NCBI GenBank assembly: GCA_017882785.1 | Contig: JADGOV010000015.1 | Coordinates: 1 to 43,274 of the forward strand | Origin: Frankiaceae bacterium | GTDB taxonomy: Bacteria > Actinomycetota > Actinomycetes > JADGOV01 | Direction: 5' to 3' | DNA: 43,274 nucleotides | Shown: in pieces, positions 35,960-43,274 of the stretch | Numbering within the stretch: the stretch's first letter is position 1 | Layout: each line of letters opens with the position of its first letter | Program-made: the position numbers and the translations under genes | Notes under the pieces: model-generated | Seen by the model: only the letters and a program-made list of their open reading frames with translations | Database searches by the model: none | Told to the model about the DNA's origin: nothing

Positions 35960-37047
35960 ACCAGCCCGAGGGCCGCCGCGGCGGCCGCGGCATCTACCCC
36001 CACTCGCTGTGGCGGTGGCGCACCGGAGATCGCCCACTCCGGATCCTTGAGGCCATTGCCGGTCACCGTGCAGACCACGCGCTGGCCAGGAGAGACCTCA
36101 CCGAGCGCCACCGACTGCAGGAGCCCGGCGACGCTGGCCGCCGATGCCGGCTCAACGAAGACGCCCTCCTCGCGGGCCACCGCCCGGTAGGCCTCGAGGA
36201 TGAGCTTGTCCGTGACACTGGTGATCAGGCCGCCGGAGGCGTTCCGGGCGTCCAGCGCCCGCCGCCACGACGCGGGATTGCCGATCCGGATGGCGGTGGC
36301 GATCGTCATCGGCTGGCTCACGGGGGCGCCGCGGACGATCGGGGCCGCGCCGGCGGCCTGGTAGCCGAGCATCCGAGGGGCCGTCCCGGCCTCGCTGTAG
36401 CCCTTCCAGTACGCGGTGATGTTCCCGGCGTTGCCGACGGGGAGGCATTGCACGTCCGGCGCGCCGCCCAAGGCGTCCAGGATTTCGAATGCCGCCGTCT
36501 TCTGCCCCTCGATCCGGTACTCGTTCACCGAGTTGACCAGAGCGACGGGGTAGTCATCGGCCAGTTGCCTGGCAACCGTGAGGCAGTCGTCGAAGTTGCC
36601 GTCCACCTGCAACAACCGGGCGCCGTGCACCAACGCCTGCGCCAGCTTGCCCATGGCTATCTTCCCTGCGGGGACGAGGACCGCGCAGAGCATCCCGGCG
36701 CGCACCGCGTAGGCCGCCGCCGACGCGCTGGTGTTCCCGGTGCTCGCGCAGATCACCGCCCGGGCGCCCTCCTGCGCGGCCTGACTGATCGCGACCGTCA
36801 TCCCCCGGTCCTTGAACGAGCCGGTGGGGTTGGCGCCCTCCACCTTGAGGTAGACCTCGCACCCGGTGCGCCGCGACAATGTCGGGGCCGGCAGCAGCGG
36901 AGTGCCACCCTCCAGCAGGGTGATCACCGGCGTCCCCGGGATCAGTGGCAGCCGGTCCCGGAACTCGGTGATGACACCCCGCCAGGGCCTCGTCGCCGTG
37001 CCCGTCGCGGCACTCGGGGCGACCGGCGGCGCAGCGGTACGGGACAC
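35956..37047 (-). CDS. thrC: Threonine synthase
   Basis: A 363-residue PLP enzyme. The PLP Lys is in [13 protein letters not shown], the phosphate loop is [15 protein letters not shown], and [14 protein letters not shown] is the substrate loop. It converts O-phosphohomoserine to threonine. The frame is open far upstream, but GTG at 37047 has a TACACT box six bases upstream and gives the usual N terminus. It therefore has its own leaderless promoter after hom rather than depending only on read-through. Confidence 0.95.
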   Translation of the reverse strand: MSRTAAPPVAPSAATGTATRPWRGVITEFRDRLPLIPGTPVITLLEGGTPLLPAPTLSRRTGCEVYLKVEGANPTGSFKDRGMTVAISQAAQEGARAVICASTGNTSASAAAYAVRAGMLCAVLVPAGKIAMGKLAQALVHGARLLQVDGNFDDCLTVARQLADDYPVALVNSVNEYRIEGQKTAAFEILDALGGAPDVQCLPVGNAGNITAYWKGYSEAGTAPRMLGYQAAGAAPIVRGAPVSQPMTIATAIRIGNPASWRRALDARNASGGLITSVTDKLILEAYRAVAREEGVFVEPASAASVAGLLQSVALGEVSPGQRVVCTVTGNGLKDPEWAISGAPPPQRVGVDAAAAAAALGLV

Positions 37048-37053
37048 GGGGCG

Positions 37054-37059
37054 AGTGTA
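37054..37059 (-). promoter_or_regulatory. -10 box of leaderless promoter for thrC
   Basis: TACACT is six bases before the thrC GTG, in the 62-bp gap after hom. Confidence 0.5.
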
Positions 37060-37109
37060 CGGGCTGGCCGAAGCCGACCTCCGCGACACCGGCCGCGACT
37101 CCCCGGCTG

Positions 37110-38414
37110 TCAGCCGCCCTCGACCCGTAGCACGCTGGCCACCGCCCGGACCGTATCCAGCCCGCGGAGATCCTCGACTGTGGCCGCCAACGCCGCGTTG
37201 GTCGCCGTGTGGGTGACGAGAACGAGAGTCGCGTCGTCGCTGTGGCCCTCCTGTCGAACTGTCCGGATGGAGACGTCGTGCGCAGCGAAGACCTGCGCGA
37301 CGGTGGCCAGCACCCCCGCCTTGTCCGCCACGTCGAGGCTGACGTAGTAGCTGGTCACCGACTGACCGATCGGCCGCAGCGGCAGGTCGGCGTAGGCGGA
37401 CTCGCCCGGCCCCCGCGCGCCGCTCACCCGGTTGCGCGCGGCGACGACCAGATCGCCGAGGACCGCGCTGGCGGTCGGCGCGCCACCGGCGCCGCGACCG
37501 TAGAACATCAGCGGTCCGGCGGCTGCCGCCTCGATGAAGACCGCGTTGAAGGCGTCCCGGACACCAGCCAGCGGATGGCTGTGCGGAATCATCGCCGGGT
37601 GGACCCGGACGCTCACGCCCTCCCGACCCAGACCGTCCACGTCGCGCTCGGCGATCGCGAGCAGTTTGACCACGCAGCCCATCGCCTGGGCACCGGAAAT
37701 CTCCGCCGCGGTGACTTCCGCGATGCCCTCGCGGTACACATCGGCACCGGTCACCCGGGTGTGGAAGGCGATGCTGGCCAGGATCGCGGCCTTGGCCGCC
37801 GCGTCGCCACCGTCGATGTCCGCGGTCGGATCGGCCTCGGCGTAGCCGAGCGCGGTGGCCTCCTTGAGCGCCTCGTCGAAGTCTGCGCCGGTGGCGTCCA
37901 TCCGGGACAGGACGTAGTTGCACGTGCCGTTGACGATCCCGAGTACCCGGTCGATGCGGTCACCGGCCAGCGATTCGCGCATCGGACGCAACAACGGGAT
38001 CGCGCCGGCGACCGAGGCCTCGAAGTAGAGGTCGGCGCCGGAGCCGGCAGCAGCCTCGTACAGGGTCACGCCGTCCTGGGCCAGCAACGCCTTGTTCGCG
38101 GTGACCACCGACACGCCACGTCCCAGCGCCGAGAGCAGCAACCCGCGGGCGGGCTCGATCCCCCCGATAAGCTCGACCACGATGTCCACATCGGCGCGGG
38201 CCACCAGACCTGCGGCGTCGGTGGTGAGCAACGCCGGCTCGACGGCCGGGTCGCGCTCGGCGGCCGGATTGCGGACAGCGATGCCGACGAGCTCCAACGG
38301 CGCGCCGACCCGAGCAGCCAGATCATCGGCATGGGACTGGAGCAACCGCACCACGTCCGCGCCGACGGTGCCGCACCCGAGCAGCGCCAGCCGGACCGGT
38401 AGCCGGGGGCTCAC
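37110..38414 (-). CDS. hom: Homoserine dehydrogenase
   Basis: A 434-residue enzyme: the NAD(P) motif [16 protein letters not shown] at residue about 10, [10 protein letters not shown], the catalytic region [15 protein letters not shown] and [16 protein letters not shown]-terminal ACT domain (from about residue 350, [22 protein letters not shown]) is the usual site of threonine feedback. GTG overlaps the lysA stop (GTGA), so argS-lysA-hom read as one unit. Confidence 0.96.
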   Translation of the reverse strand: MSPRLPVRLALLGCGTVGADVVRLLQSHADDLAARVGAPLELVGIAVRNPAAERDPAVEPALLTTDAAGLVARADVDIVVELIGGIEPARGLLLSALGRGVSVVTANKALLAQDGVTLYEAAAGSGADLYFEASVAGAIPLLRPMRESLAGDRIDRVLGIVNGTCNYVLSRMDATGADFDEALKEATALGYAEADPTADIDGGDAAAKAAILASIAFHTRVTGADVYREGIAEVTAAEISGAQAMGCVVKLLAIAERDVDGLGREGVSVRVHPAMIPHSHPLAGVRDAFNAVFIEAAAAGPLMFYGRGAGGAPTASAVLGDLVVAARNRVSGARGPGESAYADLPLRPIGQSVTSYYVSLDVADKAGVLATVAQVFAAHDVSIRTVRQEGHSDDATLVLVTHTATNAALAATVEDLRGLDTVRAVASVLRVEGG

Positions 38415-39727
38415 GGGACCACATCCAGCCGGAGCAGGTCGTCCTCGGTCTCCCGGCGCACGATCTCGCGCGCCCGCCCCCCGGCTACCGCGACGACCGG
38501 CGGGCGGGGCACGTGGTTGTAGGTACTGGCCATCGAGTAGTGGTAGGCGCCGCTTCCCGGCACGGCGAGCAGGTCCCCCGGCGCCAGATCGGCGGGCAAC
38601 GCCACCTCGCGGACCACGATGTCGCCGGACTCGCAGTGCTTGCCGCACACCGTCACGAGCTGAACATCGGCGTTGGACGCCCGGGACGCGAGCACCGCGG
38701 TGTAGTGAGCCCCGTACAGCGCGGTCCGGATGTTGTCACTCATCCCGCCGTCGACACTGACGTAGGTCCGCAGGCCGGGTAGCTCCTTGACCGTGCCCAC
38801 CTCGTAGAGCGTCACCGTGCTGGAGCCCACTATCGCCCGTCCCGGCTCGACGGCCAGCCGTGGCGGCGGGTAGCCGACGGCCGCGCATTCCTTGCCGACG
38901 GCAGCGGCGAGCGCGTCGGCAAGCTCCATTGCCGGCATCGGGGCGTCGGCGTCGGTATAGGCGATGCCGAGCCCGCCGCCGAGGTTGAGCTCGGCGAACA
39001 CACCTCGTTCGTTACCGTGTTCGGCCCGGATATCGGCCAGCAGGGCGACCAGCCGACGGATGGCCAGCCGGTAGCCGGAGGTGTCGAAGATCTGCGAGCC
39101 GATGTGCGCATGCAGCCCGACCAGCTCCAGCGACGGCAGCGCGAGCACCTGGCGGGCGGCTTCGGCCGCCGCGCCCGAGGCCAGCGAGAACCCGAACTTC
39201 TGATCTTCCTGGCCGGTCGCCACGTACTCGTGGGTATGCGCCTCGACGCCCGGGGTGACCCGGATCAGCACCCGCTGGCGGATGCCGGCGGCCGCGGCCG
39301 TTCGCGCCAGGCGGTCGATCTCGACGGCGGAGTCGACGACGATCCGGCCGACGCCGAGCTCCACAGCCCGACGGAGCTCGGCCGGGGACTTGTTGTTGCC
39401 ATGGAAGAGCAGCCGTGCGGCCGGGAAGCCGGCCCGTTCGGCGACCAACAACTCCCCGCCGCTGCAGACGTCCAGCGAGAGGTCCTCCTCGACCAGCCAG
39501 CGGGCGAGCGCCAAGCACAGGAACGCCTTACCCGCGTAATAGACCTCGCTGTCGGCGAAGGCGGTGCGCCACTGCCGACAGCGGTCGCGGAAGTCGGCCT
39601 CGTCGAGCACGAGGGCGGGCGTGCCGAAGCTGGCCGCCAACTCATCCACGCCGACGCCGCCGAGACCCAGGACGCCGGCCGGGGAACAGGCGGCCGTGAC
39701 CGGCCAGACCGCCGGGTCCAGACTCAT
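38411..39727 (-). CDS. lysA: Diaminopimelate decarboxylase
   Basis: A 438-residue fold-III PLP enzyme. The PLP Lys is in VYYAGKAFLC; HIGSQIFD, GGGLGIAY and EPGRAIVG are the phosphate-site and dimer motifs. The active-site Cys is in CGKHCESGD. It makes lysine from meso-DAP, the last step of the pathway. ATG at 39727 lies four bases after the argS stop. Confidence 0.96.
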   Translation of the reverse strand: MSLDPAVWPVTAACSPAGVLGLGGVGVDELAASFGTPALVLDEADFRDRCRQWRTAFADSEVYYAGKAFLCLALARWLVEEDLSLDVCSGGELLVAERAGFPAARLLFHGNNKSPAELRRAVELGVGRIVVDSAVEIDRLARTAAAAGIRQRVLIRVTPGVEAHTHEYVATGQEDQKFGFSLASGAAAEAARQVLALPSLELVGLHAHIGSQIFDTSGYRLAIRRLVALLADIRAEHGNERGVFAELNLGGGLGIAYTDADAPMPAMELADALAAAVGKECAAVGYPPPRLAVEPGRAIVGSSTVTLYEVGTVKELPGLRTYVSVDGGMSDNIRTALYGAHYTAVLASRASNADVQLVTVCGKHCESGDIVVREVALPADLAPGDLLAVPGSGAYHYSMASTYNHVPRPPVVAVAGGRAREIVRRETEDDLLRLDVVP

Positions 39728-39731
39728 CCGG

Positions 39732-41387
39732 CTACATCCGATCCGGGGCGCTGACGCCGAGCAGGCCCAGCCCGTTGGCCAGCACGACCCGGGTGGCCGC
39801 ACACAGCCACAACCGGGCGACAGTCACCTCGGGTGGTGGCTCGGATCCCACGGGGAGAACCCGGCAGCTGTCGTAGAAGCGGTGGTAGGTCCCAGCCAAC
39901 TCCTCGAGATAGCGCGCCACCCGATGCGGCTCCCGTAGCTCGGCGGCGCTGGCCACCACCCGCGGAAACTCACCCAGCGCACCGAGGACATCGGCCTCGC
40001 GGGGATGGGTGAGCAACTCGGCGTCGTAGGACTCCCCGCGCCGGATGCCGAGGTCGGCGGCGTTGCGCTGCAGGGAGGCCAGCCGGGCGTGGGCGTACTG
40101 CACGTAGAACACCGGGTTGTCCGAGGTCCGTCGGGCCCACAATTCCAGGTCGATGTCGATCATCGAGTCGGTGGCCGAGCGGGCAAGGGCGTAGCGGGCG
40201 GCGTCGACGCCGATCGACTCCACCAGGTCGTCCAGAGTGATCACGTTGCCGGCCCGCTTGCTCATCCTCACCGGCTCGCCACCCCGGTAGAGGTTGACGA
40301 ACTGGCCGATCAACACCTCGACCGTCTCCTCGGGATCGTCGCCGTAGGCGGCGGCGGTGGCCCGCAACCGACCGACGTAGCCGTGGTGGTCCGAGCCCAG
40401 AAGATAGAGACATCGGTCGAAGCCGCGGTCCCGCTTGTCGAGGTAGTACGCCACGTCGGCGGCGAAGTAGGTGGTCTCCCCATCGGCCTTGACCAGGACC
40501 CGGTCCTTGTCGTCACCAATGTCGCTGGTGCGCAACCACACCGCGCCGTCAGCCTCGTACACCCGACCGTGCCGGCGCATCCGCTCCACCGCGGCGCGGA
40601 CCGCGCCCGATTCGTGCAGGCTCCGCTCGCTGAAGTAGACATCGAATGCCACGCCGAAATCGGCGAGGCTCTGCTTGATCTCCGCGAACATGCGGGCCAG
40701 GCCGTCCCGGCGGAAGACGGCGAGGACCTGCTCCTCCGGCTCGGCGAGCAGACCGGGATGGTCGGCGACCACGGCGGCCGCGATGTCGGAGATGTAGGCC
40801 CCGGCGTACCCGTCGTCCGGCGTCGGCAGCCTCCGCGCGGCGGCGTCGAGGGAAGCGGCATACCGGTCGATCTGCACGCCGGCATCGTTGAAGTAGTATT
40901 CCCGGCTCACCTGCGCCCCGGTGAAGGTGAGCAGACGGCCCAGCGCGTCCCCGACCGCGGCCCAGCGCACGTGACCGAGGTGCAGTGGGCCCGTCGGGTT
41001 GGCGCTGACGAACTCCAGGTTCAGCCGCTGGCCGGCGAGCCGGTCGGAACTGCCGTACCCCTCCCCGGCGCTCACGACCGTACCGGCGAGCGCACCCAGC
41101 GCCCCGCCGGACAGCCAGATATTGAGGAAACCGGGCCCGGCCACAGCCACGTCGGCCACCCCGGGGGCCCTGCGCAGGTGGTCGGCGAGCAGATCTGCGA
41201 CGTCCCGCGGCGGTCGGCCGGCAGGCTTTGCGAGTTGCATGGCGACATTTGTCGCGTAGTCGCCATGGTCCCGCTGGCGGGGCCGCTCGAGGGTGATCCG
41301 CTGCGGCACCTCGACGCTCAACTCCCCCCCGTCGACCGTCGCCCGGATCGCCGCCGTGACGGCATCGGCCAACTCGACGGGGGTCAC
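39732..41387 (-). CDS. argS: Arginyl-tRNA synthetase
   Basis: A 551-residue class I synthetase. The HIGH motif is [14 protein letters not shown]; the KMSKS equivalent is [10 protein letters not shown]- and C-terminal additional domains are present, the latter ending [15 protein letters not shown] at 41387 has a TAGCCT box seven bases upstream and overlaps the old stop of the decayed response-regulator gene. A tRNA-Arg gene lies 500 bp upstream, as in Mycobacterium. Confidence 0.97.
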   Translation of the reverse strand: MTPVELADAVTAAIRATVDGGELSVEVPQRITLERPRQRDHGDYATNVAMQLAKPAGRPPRDVADLLADHLRRAPGVADVAVAGPGFLNIWLSGGALGALAGTVVSAGEGYGSSDRLAGQRLNLEFVSANPTGPLHLGHVRWAAVGDALGRLLTFTGAQVSREYYFNDAGVQIDRYAASLDAAARRLPTPDDGYAGAYISDIAAAVVADHPGLLAEPEEQVLAVFRRDGLARMFAEIKQSLADFGVAFDVYFSERSLHESGAVRAAVERMRRHGRVYEADGAVWLRTSDIGDDKDRVLVKADGETTYFAADVAYYLDKRDRGFDRCLYLLGSDHHGYVGRLRATAAAYGDDPEETVEVLIGQFVNLYRGGEPVRMSKRAGNVITLDDLVESIGVDAARYALARSATDSMIDIDLELWARRTSDNPVFYVQYAHARLASLQRNAADLGIRRGESYDAELLTHPREADVLGALGEFPRVVASAAELREPHRVARYLEELAGTYHRFYDSCRVLPVGSEPPPEVTVARLWLCAATRVVLANGLGLLGVSAPDRM

Positions 41388-41394
41388 CAGTGCA

Positions 41395-41400
41395 AGGCTA
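41395..41400 (-). promoter_or_regulatory. -10 box of leaderless promoter for argS
   Basis: TAGCCT is seven bases before the argS GTG and lies inside the 3' end of the response-regulator relic. Confidence 0.5.
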
Positions 41401-41548
41401 CCCAAGTGGGGCGTTCTCGCCGGCCGCGAGCCCGGACCGTGGCCACCAACTCATCCGGATCGAATGGTTTCGTCAGATACGTCCCGATCCCCAACCGAGC
41501 ACCACGAAGCCGGTCCAGGGTCTGCGCCCGGGCAGTGAGGAGAACGAT

Positions 41549-41570
41549 CGGGATCCGAGCGGGATCCGAG
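41549..41570 (+). repeat. 11-bp exact tandem duplication in the response-regulator relic
   Basis: CGGGATCCGAG occurs at 41549-41559 and again at 41560-41570. Removing one copy restores DLARIPIVLLTARAQT in a single frame, so the duplication caused that frameshift. Confidence 0.9.
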
Positions 41571-41807
41571 CGAGATCCGGATCAGCACGACGTCTCACGG
41601 CCGTCTGCCAACCGTCGAGTCGAGGCATCACACGTCGAGGGTGACCACGTCGGGCGCGATACCCGGATCCGGTCCATACACTCCACGCCGTCGACGGCAG
41701 TGAACACCTCGAAGTCGTCCAGCTGCAGGTTCACCCCGATCAGCTGCCGGGCGACCCGGTCGTCATCGACGACGAGCACGCGGGGCAGTCGAGCGGTCAC
41801 AGAGAGG

Positions 41808-41813
41808 AGGCTA
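41808..41813 (-). promoter_or_regulatory. -10 box upstream of the response-regulator relic
   Basis: TAGCCT is seven bases before the GTG at 41800, the same box and spacing as argS. It may now drive argS as well. Confidence 0.45.
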
Positions 41814-41891
41814 TCGGTCGTCGGACGACTGGTAATGTCACTATCTGGGCTGTCGCGTGCGTGTTCCCGTTGGGGCCGATGCGGGCTGACT

Positions 41892-41963
41892 GCCCCCGTA
41901 GCTCAGGGGATAGAGCACCGCCCTCCGGAGGCGGTGGCGCAGGTTCGAATCCTGCCGGGGGCA
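41892..41963 (+). tRNA. tRNA-Arg (anticodon CCG)
   Basis: A full cloverleaf can be drawn: acceptor GCCCCCG/CGGGGGC, D stem GCTC/GAGC, anticodon stem CCGCC/GGCGG around loop CTCCGGA (anticodon CCG, reads CGG), and T arm GCAGG TTCGAAT CCTGC. The 3' CCA is not encoded; A41963 is the discriminator. Confidence 0.96.
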
Positions 41964-42245
41964 CGGATATGACCGCAGGTCAGAGGCCTGCCGGTGTCTC
42001 CACAGCCGGTCCGTCGTGGGCGCCGGTCGGCGACGTCGGGACCGGCCGCAGCCTCGCCGCGGCCATCCACTGCGTGGCCCACTCCCCTACCATCAGCTTG
42101 CGTGCGTGCACTGACGACCACGTACCGCGCAGGATCTCCGACTCGGCGAGGGACAGCTAGCTACTTCGACCTGAAGAAGTCCTTCGCCGACATTCCCGAG
42201 GCCCGGCGACCCCTCCGTCCTGTTGATCTTCGGTTCTGCTCCGAG
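41964..42245. other. Gap after tRNA-Arg with a partial T-arm-like repeat
   Basis: No gene is recognised. GCAGGT..GCCTGCCGG at about 41975-41994 resembles the tRNA T arm and 3' stem (GCAGGT..TCCTGCCGG at 41939-41958). It could be a tRNA terminator hairpin or a degenerate integration scar. The remainder reads as no known protein. Confidence 0.4.
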
Positions 42246-42419
42246 CGGGTCCTCGCCATCCCCCAGAAGCGGGCTGGAATGGGCATCGTGCCGTTCCTGA
42301 CCAAGGCAGAAGTCGATGCCCTGCTCGCCGAACCGGACCGCTCCACGCGCAGCGGGCGGCGGGACCACGCGTTGCTTACGCTGGCCCTGCAGACGGGCGG
42401 CACCACCAACTACGTGTGA
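42246..42419 (+). pseudogene. Tyrosine recombinase (integrase) fragment
   Basis: About 50 codons resemble the middle of XerC/D-like integrases of transposon and IS type: VLAIPQKRAGMGIVPFLTKAEVDALL, then RSGRRDHALLTLALQTG. In intact proteins the next part is LR.SEL, leading to the first catalytic Arg. Here it breaks into GGTTNYV and a stop. Both the N-terminal DNA-binding part and all catalytic residues are missing. The break lies right at the 3' end of the secreted-protein gene, so a rearrangement joined the two. Confidence 0.7.
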
Positions 42420-42835
42420 TATGTCAGTGAGATACGGGTCGTCTTGCCCCTGTTGATTGCCGTGAAATGCCCGGTGGCGCCCGAGTATGCGCCCGAGCCC
42501 TGCACGATCCTGCCGTGGAAGACCTGCTGGTGCTGGAGATCGCTGATCGCGAAGGTACCAACCAGCACGCCACCGTCCAGCCCGAGTCCAACCTCGCAGG
42601 TGGCCGTGGTCCGGGAGGTGTTAACGCAGGAACCCAGGTCGTTGCCGACCTTCTTGCCGTTGGTGTTACGCAACACTTCGGTGAAAGAGAAACCGTGCGG
42701 CTGGTTCACGCCGGAGGTTTGCGTGGCTACCAGGTGCAAGGTCGTTCCGCCGCCGCTGGCAATCGCGCTGGATGCCGGGACTGCCGGCAGTGCCGCGATG
42801 GCGGCGACGACGGGGACGAGAGCTGTCTTGCGCAT
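42410..42835 (-). CDS. Secreted allene-oxide-cyclase-barrel (dirigent-like) protein
   Basis: A 141-residue protein with a signal peptide: MRKTALVPVVAAIAALPAVPASSA, cleavage probably after an Ala near residue 24-27. The mature part is a small all-beta domain: GFSFTEVLRNTNGKKVGNDLGSC, ATCEVGLGLDGGVLVGTF, then IVQGSGAYSGATGHFTAI. The GxGAYxGATG segment is typical of bacterial allene-oxide-cyclase-barrel/dirigent-like secreted proteins, whose function is mostly unknown. Two Cys could form a disulphide. GAGGAG lies six bases before the ATG at 42835. It sits between two mobile-element remnants. Confidence 0.78.
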   Translation of the reverse strand: MRKTALVPVVAAIAALPAVPASSAIASGGGTTLHLVATQTSGVNQPHGFSFTEVLRNTNGKKVGNDLGSCVNTSRTTATCEVGLGLDGGVLVGTFAISDLQHQQVFHGRIVQGSGAYSGATGHFTAINRGKTTRISLTYHT

Positions 42836-42916
42836 CTGCAACTCCTCAGGACGAAAGCGCGGCTGGGGGTCGGGGCACGCTACCGAAACCAAATGGGTGC
42901 CGGTAGCAGCAATTCC

Positions 42917-42932
42917 GTGACCGTTCGGTCAC
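42917..42932. promoter_or_regulatory. Perfect inverted repeat, operator candidate
   Basis: GTGACCG TT CGGTCAC is a 7-bp inverted repeat with a 2-bp spacer, about 80 bp upstream of the secreted-protein gene. The TGACCGnnCGGTCA shape resembles TetR-family operators. No regulator gene is visible beside it. Confidence 0.45.
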
Positions 42933-42972
42933 TCTCACGATGATCCTGCCGACACGACGAGCAGCGTCGCCG

Positions 42973-43274
42973 GCCCGGTTCGCCGCGGAGGCGAACCCGC
43001 GGTCGGCGACCCAGACCAGCCGGTGCAAGTTCCAGCCTTCCAGGTCGTCCTTGACCCGGCGGATGATCGCGGTGTCGGATTCGTTGCCGGGGAAGGTCCA
43101 GTTGGCGCACCGGCACCCCGTCCCGGGTGACGGCCATCGCGATCACCACCTGCGGCAGGTCGCTGCGGTGGTCCGTGGAATGCCCGAACCGGCGGGTGGC
43201 CGACTCGGCCGGACTGGCCGTCTCCCCATCGTCGGCGTCCTCCCGCAGGGCCTCGGCGAGATCGTCGGGCGCCT
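42973..43274 (-). mobile_element. IS1634-type transposase remnant, frameshifted and truncated
   Basis: From the window edge the minus strand reads FGHSTDHRSDLPQVVIAMAV and TRDGVPVR. After a frameshift near 43105 it continues WTFPGNESDTAIIRRVKDDL and WNLHRLVWVADRGFASAANR. These are hallmark segments of actinobacterial IS1634/IS4-like DDE transposases; ADRGF contains a catalytic Asp. Similarity stops at 42973, so the 3' part of the element is gone. The rest lies beyond the window. Confidence 0.8.

Larger units (their letters stand above)
41384..41800 (-). pseudogene. Decayed receiver-only response regulator
   Basis: The receiver domain is readable only by changing frame three times. Frame one starts at GTG 41800 with RVLVVDDDRVARQL and reaches VECMDRIR. 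A second frame gives IAPDVVTLDV with the phospho-acceptor Asp. A third gives MPRLDGWQTAVRRRADPDLAR. The last gives IPIVLLTARAQTLDRLRG and [13 protein letters not shown] with the conserved Lys. The disruptions are near 41665, a one-base loss near 41630 and an 11-bp tandem duplication at 41549-41570. The last frame's stop overlaps the argS start, so the intact ancestor was coupled to argS. Its promoter box (TAGCCT) still looks sound. Confidence 0.88.

Noticed and set aside
40005-41972. 655-codon plus-strand frame opposite argS and across the tRNA
   Set aside because: It runs through a tRNA gene and has no recognisable domain; it is a shadow of argS.
42880-43149. Independent small gene at the right end
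   Set aside because: It is the out-of-frame continuation of the transposase remnant after its frameshift.

Overview
The window is a high-GC (about 70% by eye) actinobacterial chromosome segment. Most genes lie on the minus strand. Gene order matches the conserved argS-lysA-hom-thrC-thrB-rho-rpmE-prfA-prmC-sua5-wecA-atp-murA-nucS neighbourhood known from Mycobacterium and Streptomyces. The glyA and low-molecular-weight phosphatase genes between sua5 and wecA, and the thiolase/epimerase/coiled-coil group at the left end, are more Streptomyces-like. The ATP synthase (extended alpha, two b-type subunits, VEAAYFIN c-subunit motif) and the Asp-type MurA look more mycobacterial. I cannot name the genus.

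Left part (1-16.1 kb): ethylmalonyl-CoA pathway and acyl-CoA genes are clustered here: thiolase (cut by the window edge), methylmalonyl/ethylmalonyl-CoA epimerase, crotonyl-CoA carboxylase/reductase (ccr), a tandem two-module 3-hydroxyacyl-CoA dehydrogenase, ethylmalonyl-CoA mutase (ecm/meaA) and 3-hydroxybutyryl-CoA dehydrogenase. Among them lie a DivIVA/FilP-like coiled-coil protein, two alpha/beta hydrolases, an SDR, a DUF3159-like membrane protein, NucS, a Gre-family factor, an STAS protein and an unusual TerC-site-2-protease fusion. The fusion gene sits behind a candidate yybP-ykoY manganese riboswitch. A His-rich repeat protein of unknown function lies upstream of it.

Middle (16.1-34.8 kb): murA (fosfomycin-insensitive Asp type) is divergent from the PduO cobalamin adenosyltransferase, which makes the B12 coenzyme that Ecm needs. 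The complete ATP synthase operon atpZ-atpI-B-E-F-F'-H-A-G-D-C follows, with a DUF2550 gene at its end. It has two tandem b-type genes and an epsilon lacking its C-terminal helical domain. Then come wecA-like glycosyltransferase, glyA, phosphatase, sua5, prmC, prfA, rpmE and rho. The rho leader carries a short ORF of the actinobacterial RLHVD leader-peptide type.

Right part (35-43.3 kb): thrB, thrC, hom, lysA and argS form the aspartate-family cluster. It is followed by a decayed receiver-only response-regulator gene and tRNA-Arg(CCG). The last 1.3 kb is a small accessory patch: an integrase fragment, a secreted allene-oxide-cyclase-barrel protein and a frameshifted IS1634-type transposase remnant.

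Many gene starts are preceded at 6-7 nt by a TANNNT box, so leaderless transcription appears common in this organism.
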